DNA of 64,000 nucleotides, from the NCBI RefSeq assembly GCF_046630445.1, contig NC_092335.1, positions 36,480,001 to 36,544,000 of the forward strand. The letters run 5' to 3'. The stretch is from Rutidosis leptorrhynchoides (taxonomy: Eukaryota; Streptophyta; Magnoliopsida; Asterales; Asteraceae). Within the stretch, counting starts at the first letter, position 1. Each line of letters starts with the position of its first letter. The position numbers and the translations under genes were made by a program. Below, piece after piece: positions 49,341 through 62,900 of this stretch. Below the pieces are notes generated by a model. It was not told the DNA's origin. It was given only the letters and a program-made list of their open reading frames with translations, and made no database searches.

Positions 49341-49399
<59 letters not shown>
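49341..49399. repeat. (TA)n microsatellite in the element C LTR
   Basis: About 58 bp TA, upstream of the palindrome pair. Confidence 0.9.
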
Positions 49400-49403
<4 letters not shown>

Positions 49404-49486
49404 TATAAATTATATATATTATATTTATATTTAAAAAATATGTCGACAAAGAAGCAAACAAAAAAATCCTGAGCTGGAAAAGGGGG

Positions 49487-49566
49487 CCATGCGATCGCAT
49501 GGCCTGGAAGGCTATTTTCCATGCGATCGCATGGTGTCCTGTAGCAGGCCACATCTCTATAAAAAG
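49487..49566 (+). promoter_or_regulatory. Element C LTR core promoter: palindrome pair plus TATA box
   Basis: The perfect palindrome CCATGCGATCGCATGG occurs at 49487-49502 and 49519-49534 (32 bp apart), followed after 23 bp by TATAAAAAG (49558-49566). GAGCTGGA lies 16 bp upstream of the first start. All three spacings equal those of element A, although intervening bases differ. Confidence 0.78.
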
Positions 49567-50027
49567 TCAGTTTGCTCGAGTTTTATGTACACTTTCTTTT
49601 CATTTTCATTTCTGTAAACATAATATATATATTTATAATTTTAATTTTAATTTAAGTTTATTTTAATAATAAGGTTATTGTAACGATTAATTTACGGGCT
49701 TTAAGTCGGAGTTCTGTCCGGGTACCGCTACGCTAATTATATTACTTTTTACCGTTCCAACTCGCTGTAAGTCTCCACGTCCCAACTTTATTTTCGCGTA
49801 TCGTTATTATCGTTATTATCATTGTTATTACTATCGTTATTTATTATTTATTATTGTTATCGTTTATTATTATTATTACCATGTCCATTTTTTATAATTT
49901 ATATTATTACGCCGTTATAATGTCCAACTAAATATCCATAGTGGTAACTAAAATGTAGAACCTCTGGACAAATGGATTGAACCATATTATAATATTATGA
50001 TGTAACTTTGACTATTTTTAATATTAA

Positions 50028-50101
50028 GTTTAATCACCTCCCCCATACACCACTTATGTGGTATTGAGTTTTGTTGTTGTTGTTGTTGTTGTTTAATCAC
50101 C
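50028..50101. mobile_element. 52 bp 5'-truncated LINE tail with 11 bp target duplication, inside the element C LTR
   Basis: GTTTAATCACC at 50028-50038 and 50091-50101 brackets CCCCCATACACCACTTATGT, then GGTATTGAG and a (TTG)n tail. A short microsatellite tail and a variable-length duplication are features of RTE-type LINE 3' ends. It is nearly the smallest such insertion one could recognise. Confidence 0.7.
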
Positions 50102-50997
50102 GACCCATTGTTATATAATTTAATATTTTCACCCCTATCACATAATTTATTAAAATTGATAAACGAAAGTGCATTAGACTGACATAAATTATGCTTCAAC
50201 ACCTCAGTGATCTAGACGGACATATGGACAAATTATTGACAACAATTTAGAAGTGTGATTCGGTGGTTTGGGTAATATTACAGTTTATATAATCGTGTAA
50301 TTATAAAAAGGGTAAGACCGTTATAATTTTTGTTTTAACGAAAGTAAAAACTGGATTAAATCTTAATTTAAATAGTCGGGGTATAATTTAATTCACTAAA
50401 ACGAGATCTAAACGAAAGTGAGATTTAGTTTTAGTTAATTAAATCTTTATAAATCGAAAGATAAAATATAAGGATATATATTAAAACATCGTAATCGGAC
50501 TTAAAAACAATCCATAAATCCATAGGGGACATATTTTAGTAGCCACTACTTTACCTTATTTTAAATCTCTTCAATTTCACTTATTGTCATATCGTAAACT
50601 TTAATTACTTTTTACTATTTTGCTATATTTCCATGAAAAACCTTATTTCTTCTACTTTGTTAAATTAGTTTAAATTGTATTTTTATTGTCGTTAATTTAG
50701 TTATTTTGTTTTAGTTAAATTTAATTTCCGTTCAATTAAGTAGTAAACCCTAATCCAAAATCCCCCTTTTAAATAGATTAACTTTTAGCAATTAAAAAAT
50801 CTTGAAAACTCCATCTCCCTGTGGAACGAACCGGATTTACCAAATAAATTATTACTATACGGATAGGACAAAGTTGCCTATATGTGTGAAATCAATCCGA
50901 AATCATAAGAACATCGTATAATCATAACCAATTCGTGTAATAAATTCAATCTAAATCCGATCAAAATAAAAGGACACGATCGAGCACATCAACTTTT

Positions 50998-51017
50998 TGG
51001 CGCCGCTGCCGGGGATA
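50998..51017 (+). other. Element C primer-binding site (tRNA-Asp type)
   Basis: TGGCGCCGCTGCCGGGGATA, with the same single mismatch to tRNA-Asp as elements A and B. Confidence 0.85.
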
Positions 51018-51323
51018 AGTTGGCAGTTAAATAAATAGATAATTTTTCTGATTCGTAGTAGTAGTTGGATTTGTACGTGGACTGGGTTATTGGAGCCAAA
51101 CAGTACTCAATTATATTGAGACCAAACGAATCCTGCCCCTCTGCTGCATCTTTTGGCTATTCAAAACGTGAGCAAAATCAGAAGGAAAATATGTTTGTTT
51201 AAATGTTTTTATCATTGTTTTTAGTTATTCGATCCTTTCGTGAAAATTCATTTTCAAGAAAGTTCAATGTTCATACACTTAGTGAATAAATCCTTCAAGA
51301 CTACATACAATTTTGTAATTGTA
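51018..51323 (+). other. Element C leader
   Basis: A short leader of about 0.3 kb, against 1.3 kb in A and B. It shares the phrase GCATCTTTTGGCTATTCAAAA-like with the A leader. No palindrome pair seen. Confidence 0.7.
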
Positions 51324-52932
51324 TGACCCGTTCAGGAAATCCTAAACTCGTTCCACTTAATCCAGAACCTGAAAGAAACTTGAACAAAAGATTAAAACAA
51401 GAAAAACAAAAAAAAAATTAGGTAGTACTAGTAAACCGAAAACACCGAAAAATATCAAAAAACAAGTAGGAAACACTAGTGGTCAACCAGAAATCAAAAC
51501 TGAACCTGAAACCATCGTCATTAAAGAAGAAATGGTTGAAGTAACACCTGATCTAAATGATCTACCAATGTGGAATACCAGACAAACTGTTCCCCCTCTC
51601 GCACTTGCACCTATAAGAAGACCTGAAATTGAGGCTGAAAACTGGGAAGTTAAGGGGGAGTTTATGTACATGGTTCGTGAAAACCAATTTGACGGAAGAC
51701 TTAATAATAATTCGATAGAACATTTAGAAGCTTTTGAAGATTTATGTGAATTGTACAAAAATAAAGATGTTTCTTCAGATGCATTTAAGTTAAGAACTTT
51801 TCCGTACTCGTTAATCGGAGACGCAAAAGCTTGGTTGAAAGCATCAAAGCCTGATTCTATCACAACTTTCAATGAATTAAGAGAAAAATTTATTATCCGA
51901 TTTTTTCCACCGGCAAAAGCCGAAAGACTTAGAACTGAAATCACCACTTTTAAACAAAAGGCGGATGAAACTCTTTATGATGCATGAGAAAGATTAAAAA
52001 GAATGTTAAGAAATTGTCCGCAACACGGATTACAAAAAGGGCAAATAGTACAAACTTTTTATCGTGGTATTGATGAACATACTCGTGGTATATTAGATTC
52101 CTCCGCTGGAGGAGTATTTATGTACAAATCACCAAATCAAGCGTATGACATGTTAGAAGACATGTCAGTTCATACTTTTGAATGGACACCGTCTAGGGAT
52201 CAACTACCTAGAAGAACGGTGGCAAGCCTTGAAGAAAATGAAGACAACAATACAACCATAGCTTCACTGTCGAATCAATTCAAAAAGTTTGGAAGAGAAA
52301 TAGAGAAACTAAATTCAACAGTTTTAGCATTGCAAGTAGGCTGTGAAATCTGTGGGCAGCCACATTTCACAAAAGATTGTGATATCAATGATCGGCCAAT
52401 GAACTCAGTAGCACAAGTTAATTTTATGGCCAATCAAAGACAAGGAAATTTTCAAGGAGGAAATTCTAATTATCAACCTGCAAACCCAGGATATCAAAAC
52501 CCGAAGAATTTTGCTTTTCAAAGAAATGGACCACCTGGCTTTTTCAATAGAAACCAACCTCCATTTCCACCTCAACAAAATTTCCAACAACATCCGTTAC
52601 CTCAACAACCGTATCAACAACAAAATCATAACACGCAACCAGTAGAGAAAAAATCTAACTTTGAAGAAGTTATGATGAATTTTGTCAAAAGTCAAACAGA
52701 AACGAATGAGCAAGTGAAGAGACAACTTCATCAATCCCAAACGGAAAACGAGCAAGTACAAAGGAATCATCAAGCGTCAATTCAAAACCTTGAAAGAGAT
52801 ATGGGAAGAATATCCCAATTACTTGCTGAAAGGCAATCGGGAACTTTACCATCAAACACGCAACCAAACCCTAAGGGTAAGGAAACTCAAAATTCAAGTA
52901 ATGTTTCACAAGTTAATTCTATCACTACGTGA
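51324..52932 (+). pseudogene. Element C: Gag region
   Basis: Main segments are 51532-51987 (EVKGEFMYMVRENQFDGRLN; SIEHLEAFEDLCELYKNKDV; AWLKASKPDSITTFNELREK) and 52003-52932 (CPQHGLQKGQIVQTFYRGID; knuckle CEICGQPHFTKDC; then N/Q/P-rich). Athila-type Gag, distinct from that of A and B. Broken. Confidence 0.88.
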
Positions 52933-53338
52933 ACTGGGTTAACCATTAACCCAGAGATTCCAAAGCCTCTCACTCCTATTCATGTTTCACAAGAAAACGA
53001 ACCTGTGGTGGAAGAAAATACGATGCCAACCACAAGTGCACCAAAGACTCAAAATCAACCACCATTGAAGGTATACAAACCTCCAATTCCATATCCACAA
53101 CGTTTGAAGAAAGATAAATTACAAGCACAATACAACAAGTTTGCTGACATGATTAAGCAAATTTGTATAAATGTACCACTTGTAGATGTTCTTGCAGGTA
53201 TGCCGAATTATGGAAGGTTTATCAAAGATCTTATATCAGACAAAGGAAAATATGCAGAAGTTTCAACCACATTCCTTAATGAGGAATGTTCGGCAATTTT
53301 ACAAAAGCAAAATTTGCCACCAAAACTTGGAGATCCAG
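52933..53338 (+). pseudogene. Element C: linker leading into the protease region
   Basis: The open segment 53005-53343 includes PPLKVYKPPIPYPQRLKKDK, FADMIKQICINVPLVDVLAG and MPNYGRFIKDLISDKGKYAE, the usual Athila linker before the protease. It stops at the element D insertion. Confidence 0.8.
53334..53338. repeat. Target-site duplication of element D, left copy
   Basis: TCCAG, repeated at 62992-62996. Confidence 0.92.
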
Positions 53339-56300
53339 TGTGACGACCCGGAAATTTCTGACCAAATTTAAACTTTAATCTTTATATTATTCCGACACGA
53401 TAAGCAAAGTTTGTTAAGTTAAATCTCAAGAATTTTAAACTGTGTTCATACATTCATTATAACCTCGACCAAATTCCGACGATTCACGAACCGTTATATA
53501 TAAATAGATATGTATATGTATATATATTATAACTTGAGAATATTAATAAAGTATTAAACGTATAATACCTTACACGAACGTATTTGTTTCAATATGATTT
53601 TCGATGAAATTAAAAAAAATATATTAAATGATTGAATTATCAGAAACATTGAATTATGATTACAAGTCTCTGTTGAGAGGTCCACTATGATTTGAGAAAA
53701 TCTATTCCTCTTAACGATATTCAGAATAATTTGTAAAGCTATTTATAAATAAAAACAAAAAGTGTCATTTACGAAAGTTAGACAAAAGTTAGTGGAGAAT
53801 TGGTTTCCATAATATTCTATTAATTTAGTTTCAAAAGTACAAAAAACGTTTTCAGTTTAAAAAGAACTTTATTATTAAAACATATATATCTTTTATAAAT
53901 ATCTAGAACTACTTTTGACAACTCATTACTTAACCAGTATGATAAAGATAACGATATTTATATTTTATTTTATTAAATATATATAATGATTTAAATTAAT
54001 ATTATATATACTTATACGCGTATTATACGTATATAGTTTTATACTTTTACTATACTTTAACTTTACCTTTACTTTACTTTTATTTTACTTTAACTTTAAT
54101 AATTCATACTTTAATAATTCAATTTAATAATTCATACTTTAATAATTCACTTTAATAATTCATACTTTAATAATTCACTTTAATAATTCACTTTAATAAT
54201 TCATACTTTAATAATTCACTTTAATAATTCACTTTAATAATTCATACTTTAATAATTCATACTTTAATAATTCACTTTAATAATTCAAAAATCTGTTATA
54301 AATAGAATTCAATAGGTTTCATTATTTCATAGAAACTTGAAAATATATTTCTCTAAACTCTCTCAATCGAATTACATATATATATTTTCTTTGTATTATT
54401 TCAAGATATTATTAGTATACATAAAATATTACGACGGAGTGCTGTCCGAGTGATTTCAAAATAGTTTTTTTTGAATGAGTCGAAGCTAAGAAAATTATGG
54501 GTTATAGCTATGGAGGTGATGGGTATGGTTCATGGGTATGCTCTTGAGGTCAATCTAGTGTTTATCATCTCCGTTGCGTCTACGTACTTTCCTGCAATAT
54601 TGAATCTCAATATTGATACGTGAGCACTCATAACTTAACTTTTATATATCAATAGTGTATCCCTGACTAGTGCTCAAGTATATAGGATTATGCATGCTTG
54701 TACATTCGATATTGTCCTTAGATAGGTTTGTTGAATCCTGAATTAGATACATATGCTACTGAGATAGGGTATATGATATGCATATCATTGGAAAGCTAGC
54801 GAAAAATTAAGAACTTTTCATTTAGATATCGAATGGTTTCGATGAACGGATTAGAAGTTATAGTCAACTGAATTTTAGTATTATTGTTAAAATGATTATT
54901 ATTACTATCGTCGTTATTATTTTAATAGAAATATCATTGTTATTATAAAATATCATTATTACTATTATATTAGTATTATCATTTTATCATAATACCATTT
55001 TTAGTAAATATAAATATTGTTATTTTTTTATAGAATAATAATAATTATTATTACAAAATAATACAACTTTTACTTATTATTATTATGATCAATATTATTT
55101 TATCAAATAAATAGGGGATATAAAGATATTTTTCACCACGCGTAATGTAATTATATTAATAATACTTACCACTATAGTTTTACGATATTAAGTGAACTTT
55201 ATAAATTTTACTACTTAAGATATATAAAAGTATATTCTATCATATATAAACGTTAATATAAATTTTTATTAATAAATGACTTTTATTATTATAAAATCTA
55301 ATAAATATATTTAAATATATAAAACGACTATAGTTAAGTTATATAATAAACACGTATAAATTTTAGAAGTCATTTTGGGTCAAGTTGACTTTTGTTTACT
55401 TTTGTATATTAGTCTCGAGCATTAGAATTGTGGTACACTATGACTTGACCAAAAATTGTTAGACAAATATTGACCAACATATAAATATATATAATTAATA
55501 TAGGTTCGTGAATTCGAGGCCAACCTTGCACTTGTTAAATGACGTTATATGTATTTTTACTACGAAATATAGTATGGTGAGTTTCATTTGCTCCCTTTTT
55601 AATTGCTTTTGCAATATATATTTTTGGGCTGAGAATACATGCGTTGTTTTATAAATGTTTTACGAAATAGGCACAAGTACTAAAACTAATTCTACGTGGG
55701 TTTAAACCAGAAATATACCCTTAGCTTGGTAACATTAAACTACTTGTCTATGTACGGTAGGCGCGAATCCTAAAGATAGATCTATTGGGCCTGACAAACC
55801 CCATCCTGACTATGGGATGCTTTAGTACTTCGAAGTTATTTTAAACACACCTGATCTGGTGTACTTCAGAGGGTAAAACATGAACGTTAAGGCTTGTTAC
55901 CGGGTGCCTACAACTTATAGAATACTTTTATACACTTGGAAGTGTACATATATTTATAAACGGAAATCTTGTGGTCTATTAATATATTGAAATGATTGTT
56001 ATGATAAACCTATGAACTCACCAACCTTTTGGTTGACACTTTAAAGCATGTTTATTCTCAGGTATTAAAGAAATCTTCCGCTGTGCATTAGCTCATTTTA
56101 AGGATATTACTTGGAGTCATTCATGGCATACTTTGAAAGACGTTGCATTCGAGTCGTTGAGTTCATCAAGATTAATATTAAGTCAATTATAGTTGGATGT
56201 AATATGAAATGGTATGCATGCCGTCAATTTTTGATGTAAAGAAAGTTTGTCTTTTAAAAACGAATGCAATATTTGTAAAACGTATCATATAGAGGTCAAA

Positions 56301-56361
56301 TACCTTGCGATGTAATCAACTATTGTGAATCGTTTATAATGTATATGAACGGGTCCTTTCA
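53339..56361 (+). repeat. Element D 5' LTR
   Basis: It opens TGTGACGACCCGG and ends ACGGGTCCTTTCA. It contains a tract of ACTTTAATAATTC-type 12-15 bp tandem units (about 54090-54296). Confidence 0.95.
54090..54296. repeat. Short tandem repeats CTTTAATAATTCA in the element D LTR
   Basis: About fourteen units of CTTTAATAATTCA alternating with and without an extra TA. The 3' LTR has the equivalent tract at about 60723-60916 with a different order of unit types. Confidence 0.85.
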
Positions 56362-56363
56362 GT

Positions 56364-56375
56364 TGGTATCAGAGC
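56364..56375 (+). other. Element D primer-binding site (initiator Met)
   Basis: TGGTATCAGAGC, the exact complement of the initiator tRNA-Met 3' end, 2 bp after the LTR. Confidence 0.92.
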
Positions 56376-59300
56376 GGTGGTCTTAGCGAACCAGGTCTGC
56401 ATTAGTGTGTCTAACTGATAGTCGTTAGGATGCATTAGTGAGTCTGGACTTTGACCGTGTCTGCATGTCAAAAGTTTTGCTCATCATTTTTGTCAGAAAT
56501 TATCTGCTTATCATTCTTAGTCTAGACACATCTTATTGCATTGATTACATGAATAGTGTATAGACAAAATTCATATCTTAGCGTATCTGCTAATTCATAT
56601 CTTAGCGTATCTGTTACTGTAAACTTTGCCTGACATATTCCGTAAATTCCTCCGTAATCTACGAAACCTTTTGCTCTATATAATTAGAATACCACCTGAT
56701 AGCCGAAAAATCATTTCATATCGAAAAATTCTTTATTCAATCATACGAAATGGAATTCGTCATTAGTTCAAGTCCCTCGGATTCCGAAATTGAATCCCAC
56801 TCAAGTTCCGAAAGCAGTGTGACCGGAATGGATCAACCAATTAGTCATCATCTATTCTGGATGAATTGGGGATGGGTTCGTAGCCTCCTTAATCATTGGA
56901 GACAAGAAGAAGGTGATCTCTTCCATCCACCACATTGCCCTCTTGGCGAAGAACCTGAAGCACTTACCGGCGAACCTATTCGAAACACCATTTTCTCTCT
57001 CATTTCTAGAGTATCTCGTCATGATTATATACTACACCAAATTCTAGATCTTATTTATCCGCTCGTCCGAACCGACAATTACCCCGGTGTAATAGAAGAA
57101 GTCAACGAGTTTCGCGCTCGGGTAGTGGCTTTGGAGAATATGGTGCAAAGGTTACAAACACCAGCAGCAGCACCAACAACATAACCAGTACCACCATCAA
57201 CAACATCAACAGTACCATTACCACCACCAACAACAACCGCATCGCAAACCTCAACTTCACAATCTGTCCCATGAGCATCGACGTCATACGCCTTGTAGAT
57301 ACTAAGGAATACCACAACGATGAAGTATTGATTCATAACTTCATTGGAAAAACATTCTATGACGATTATGTAATTTCTAAAGTTTAGAAATTATCTATCC
57401 TAGCCTTAACCATAAATTAAGTGAGTTTAATTTAATATTAACTCATTAAATCAATATTACATATGAAGAAATATACACATATATTTCCATAAAGACTGTA
57501 ATAAAATTCTTTTGACCAAAATATTAATTGTGACAATTTTTTTTAACGGGTAGGTAATACCCGAGAGATATATAAATTCACAATTAATATGTTACATTCT
57601 TCGAATCTGATTTAGCAAATCATCCATTATACTCCCTACTTTCACAACAATATACATTCTTTTATAGAAATCAAAATAACCATACTCATTCAAATTCAAT
57701 TACATATTCTGATTTTGAAATCGCAAAATTTAATTCGAGATATAGCCAAAAATCATCACTCTTAAATCCTTACATCTTTCAAAGCTATACTTTGACTTCA
57801 AAACTGTGTTAGAACATCATAGGTATATTAACGATTACAATCTGTGTCCAAACCCTTCGAAATTCCTGAAGACGCTTCACATAATGAACAATCGAGATGA
57901 TGATCCAACCACATGTTACCCACAGTATACACCTGAAAAACTCTCGAAACTAAAGTCATAGTTTAACACGTATCCGTGTCAGACTCTTTGGCATTTATTA
58001 GCAAAAATGACTTTTCAATTCCTTACCAAAGTAGACAGTTGTGTCACAGCTCCACAAGTCAACTTCGACTTTTCAATTAAAACGGTCTTATTATAATCTC
58101 GATATATACGTTGCCCTTTCGCCATCGTTACCGGAGAACCGTTTATGTCCCATCACATTAGCAATAAACTTACCAACAATTTCACCGATCTTTGATTTTC
58201 AGAAAAATCGATATATTCATTAGAACCCTATCATATACTCATCCGCACTTTGTAACAAGAATTGCCATACTAATTATTGAGAATCAGTAATCAGTATTTT
58301 GAAATCTTGCAGCATGTCTACATCAACAGTTATATATACATATAACATCTACCTCCAAGACTTACATACTTCGAATGTGAAGTTTCTGGAAAACGCCTAA
58401 ACTGCGAACTAGTTCTCGAAATTTTAAAAAATGCTGATGAAGCAGCAGAAACTGTCAACGATCTTAACAGTAAAAAGTTTGATGATAAAAAATAGTGTGT
58501 TGGCAAAACTCAGAAAAAGAGAAGGTTTGGAACTGGAAAATGGATTGAGCAAAGTATGAAGGAGGCTGTGGACAAATCACAAAGACTAAACCTGCCTTCA
58601 AAGAATCCAAATGATTCAGTATCATCATTATCAAATACCTTGCTCCTGACTCTAAACCCTTGTGGATAATATTCTTCATCATCCTCTTATCTTAAATATT
58701 CTAAGATATCATCATATCTTTCATTATAAATATCCTCCATATTTTTGAAGATATTTTCATAACTATTGTTAACTAAAATCTTTTATCTCATCGTGACATC
58801 AGTGATATATTATAAAGGAAACTGTATTAGTTTCTAAATTCTGAAAAATTCAAATTTAAATTAAGAATGTTTTTGAAGTAGTGTTGGGAACTGAAGCATG
58901 AGTTAGTATAATATAATGACACTTGATCAACGTGATTATATTACAGTAAGTCATGCTGAGTTTCTAATGGAATGTGATGATTCACAGATTATAACGTCAT
59001 CATGTGCCATGTTACACGACTCTTACATTCTACCTAATCTCCAAACATATCGAGAACATATTCTTTCTGATAATTCTATCTTTTCTCTTGAATTTTGGTA
59101 ATTTGACAAATCAAGATCGTGCCATTTCAATTTTACTCTTAGAACATTAACTATGTTCATTCCGAAATTCATATCTACGAAATCTGGACCATTATATACG
59201 GTGCTTAATCGCAAGAAGAGGAAATGAAAGAATGAAGCTCTGAAATAGAAATGGGAGTATAAATCGCAGCAAATAGAATGGAGCATTAACTGTAGATGAC

Positions 59301-59969
59301 AATGATTATAGAAGACAGAAGCAGGGACTTGGAAATATAAGGGAAGATATAAAGCCCAATGACAACCCGAAAATTATAAACCATATATATCGATGCATAT
59401 AGCAGTATAAAGACACGGGAGAACTAAAAACACTATAAAACCAAGAGTATAGTAGAAGTAAATAGATTCTTCCGGCGGCAGATGAAAAAGAAGAACGACA
59501 GATATGAAAGTGAGGAGTATATCAAGAATCAGCACTGGATGGAGCATATTGACAAATACTTTAAAATATGAGTTGAGGGAGAAAGAATAGAAGGTGTAAG
59601 GAAACGAAGATGGTGGATTTATAGTGAAGTACCAGACAGAACAATCAGGACAGATCATCGCATTTAACCAAAGAGGATTCTAATTTCCTTAATTATCGAA
59701 GAACCCAAATCTTATGACGAAGATTTCCTCTAAATCTGAAAATCAACCGTGACTACGTCACTGGTTAAAACGAATCTGCATTTATTCATTTCACTCTTTT
59801 GTGATAGCTTCACTTATACTCTTCGCGTAATCAAATTGTTTTATCTATATTACTCAATGATTATAAAACTCTATTTATCAACTCATTTTCGTCATGAAAA
59901 CATTTTTATGGTTAGCCATGACGATCTCGATCAAATTTCGGGGACGAAATTTCTTTAACGGGTAGGTAC
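56376..59969 (+). other. Element D internal region, mostly noncoding
   Basis: Apart from the 144-residue frame at 56750-57184, no coding sequence is supported. Noted features are a 24 bp tandem duplication (ATTCATATCTTAGCGTATCTG, about 56566-56610), a phrase TTTAACGGGTAGGTAATACC near 57544 that resembles the pre-LTR sequence at 59955, and the polypurine side at 59938-59969. Confidence 0.7.
56750..57184 (+). CDS. Element D: gag-N-terminal-like frame
   Basis: 144 residues: a serine/acid-rich start (SSSPSDSEIESHSSSESSVT), a tryptophan-bearing middle (LFWMNWGWVRSLLNHWRQEE) and a coiled-coil-like end (EEVNEFRARVVALENMVQRL) followed by proline/threonine. Its place, about 390 bp after the primer site, and its architecture fit the N-terminus of a chromovirus Gag. 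No zinc knuckle or capsid core is seen. I do not recognise it beyond that. Confidence 0.5.
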   Translation: MEFVISSSPSDSEIESHSSSESSVTGMDQPISHHLFWMNWGWVRSLLNHWRQEEGDLFHPPHCPLGEEPEALTGEPIRNTIFSLISRVSRHDYILHQILDLIYPLVRTDNYPGVIEEVNEFRARVVALENMVQRLQTPAAAPTT

Positions 59970-62900
59970 TGTGACGACCCGGAAATTTCTGACCAAATTT
60001 AAACTTTAATCTTTATATTATTCCGACACGATAAGCAAAGTTTGTTAAGTTAAATCTCAAGAATTTTAAACTGTGTTCATACATTCATTATAACCTCGAC
60101 CAAATTCCGACGATTCACGAACCGTTATATATAAATAGATATGTATATGTATATATATTATAACTTGAGAATATTAATAAAGTATTAAACGTATAATACC
60201 TTACACGAACGTATTTGTTTCAATATGATTTTCGATGAAATTAAAAAAAATATATTAAATGATTGAATTATCAGAAACATTTAATTATGATTACAAGTCT
60301 CTGTTGAGAGGTCCACTATGATTTAAGAAAATCTATTCCTCTTAACGATATTCAGAATAATTTGTAAAGCTATTTATAAATAAAAACAAAAAGTGTCATT
60401 TACGAAAGTTAGACAAAAGTTAGTGGAGAATTGGTTTCCATAATATTCTATTAATTTAGTTTCAAAAGTACAAAAAACGTTTTCAGTTTAAAAAGAACTT
60501 TATTATTAAAACATATATATCTTTTATAAATATCTAGAACCACTTTTGACAACTCATTACTTAACCAGTATGATAAAGATAACGATATTTATATTTTATT
60601 TTATTAAATATATATAACGATTTAAATTAATATTATATATACTTATACGCGTATTATACGTATATAGTTTTATACTTTTACTATACTTTAACTTTACCTT
60701 TACTTTACTTTTATTTTACTTTAACTTTAATAATTCATACTTTAATAATTCAATTTAATAATTCACTTTAATAATTCATACTTTAATAATTCACTTTAAT
60801 AATTCACTTTAATAATTCATACTTTAATAATTCACTTTAATAATTCACTTTAATAATTCATACTTTAATAATTCATTTTAATAATTCATACTTTAATAAT
60901 TCACTTTAATAATTCAAAAATCTGTTATAAATAGAATTCAATAGGTTTCATTATTTCATAGAAACTTGAAAATATATTTCTCTAAACTCTCTCAATCGAA
61001 TTACATATATATATTTTCTTTGTATTATTTCAAGATATTATTAGTATACATAAAATATTACGACGGAGTGCTGTCCGAGTGATTTCAAAATAGTTTTTTT
61101 TTGAATGAGTCGAAGCTAAGAAAATTATGGGTTATAGCTATGGAGGTGATGGGTATGGTTCATGGGTATGCTCTTGAGGTCAATCTAGTGTTTATCATCT
61201 CCGTTGCGTCTACATACTTTCCTGTAATATTGAATCTCAATATTGATACGTGAGCACTCATAACTTAACTTTTATATATCAATAGTGTATCCCTGACTAG
61301 TGCTCAAGTATATAGGATTATGCATGCTTGTACATTCGATATTGTCCTTAGATAGGTTTGTTGAATCCTGAATTAGATACATATGCTACTGAGATAGGGT
61401 ATATGATATGCATATCATTGGAAAGCTAGCGAAAAATTAAGAACTTTTCATTTAGATATCGAATGGTTTCGATGAACGGATTAGAAGTTATAGTCAACTG
61501 AATTTTAGTATTATTGTTAAAATGATTATTATTACTATCGTCGTTATTATTTTAATAGAAATATCATTGTTATTATAAAATATCATTATTACTATTATAT
61601 TAGTATTATCATTTTATCATAATACCATTTTTAGTAAATATAAATATTGTTATTTTTTTATAGAATAATAATAATTATTATTACAAAATAATACAACTTT
61701 TACTTATTATTATTATGATCAATATTATTTTATCAAATAAATAGGGGATATAAAGATATTTTTCACCACGCGTAATGTAATTATATTAATAATACTTACC
61801 ACTATAGTTTTACGATATTAAGTGAACTTTATAAATTTTACTACTTAAGATATATAAAAGTATATTCTATCATATATAAACGTTAATATAAATTTTTATT
61901 AATAAATGACTTTTATTATTATAAAATCTAATAAATATATTTAAATATATAAAACGACTATAGTTAAGTTATATAATAAACACGTATAAATTTTAGAAGT
62001 CATTTTGGGTCAAGTTGACTTTTGTTTACTTTTGTATATTAGTCTCAAGCATTAGAATTGTGGTACACTATGACTTGACCAAAAATTGTTAGACAAATAT
62101 TGACCAACATATAAATATATATAATTAATATAGGTTCGTGAATTCGAGGCCAACCTTGCACTTGTTAAATGACGTTATATGTATTTTTACTACGAAATAC
62201 AGTATGGTGAGTTTCATTTGCTCCCTTTTTAATTGCTTTTGCAATATATATTTTTGGGCTGAGAATACATGCGTTGTTTTATAAATGTTTTACGAAATAG
62301 GCACAAGTACTAAAACTAATTCTACGTGGGTTTAAACCAGAAATATACCCTTAGCTTGGTAACATTAAACTACTTGTCTATGTACGGTAGGCGCGAATCC
62401 TAAAGATAGATCTATTGGGCCTGACAAACCCCATCCTGACTATGGGATGCTTTAGTACTTCGAAGTTATTTTAAACACACCTGATCTGGTGTACTTCAGA
62501 GGGTAAAACATGAACGTTAAGGCTTGTTACCGGGTGCCTACAACTTATAGAATACTTTTATACACTTGGAAGTGTACATATATTTATAAACGGAAATCTT
62601 GTGGTCTATTAATATATTGAAATGATTGTTATGATAAACCTATGAACTCACCAACCTTTTGGTTGACACTTTAAAGCATGTTTATTCTCAGGTATTAAAG
62701 AAATCTTCCGCTGTGCATTAGCTCATTTTAAGGATATTACTTGGAGTCATTCATGGCATACTTTGAAAGACGTTGCATTCGAGTCGTTGAGTTCATCAAG
62801 ATTAATATTAAGTCAAATATAGTTGGATGTAATATGAAATGGTATGCATGCCGTCAATTTTTGATGTAAAGAAAGTTTGTCTTTTAAAAACGAATGCAAT

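Larger units (their letters stand above)
48943..50991 (+). repeat. Element C 5' LTR
   Basis: It opens TGATATTGCTCCAAACG and ends GAGCACATCA; the primer site follows 6 bp later. 2.05 kb. It contains a palindrome pair with TATA box, a (TA)n run (about 49341-49399), ATTATCGTTATT-type repeats (49800-49880) and a LINE-tail micro-insertion (50039-50090). Confidence 0.92.

Noticed and set aside
49487-49534. Reading the palindrome pairs as a CRISPR-like repeat-spacer array
   Set aside because: Only two copies occur per site, the context is an LTR promoter in a plant genome, and no array or cas gene exists.
58464-59658. Several 60-90 residue frames in element D's interior
   Set aside because: No motif or composition sets them apart from chance; the region looks noncoding.
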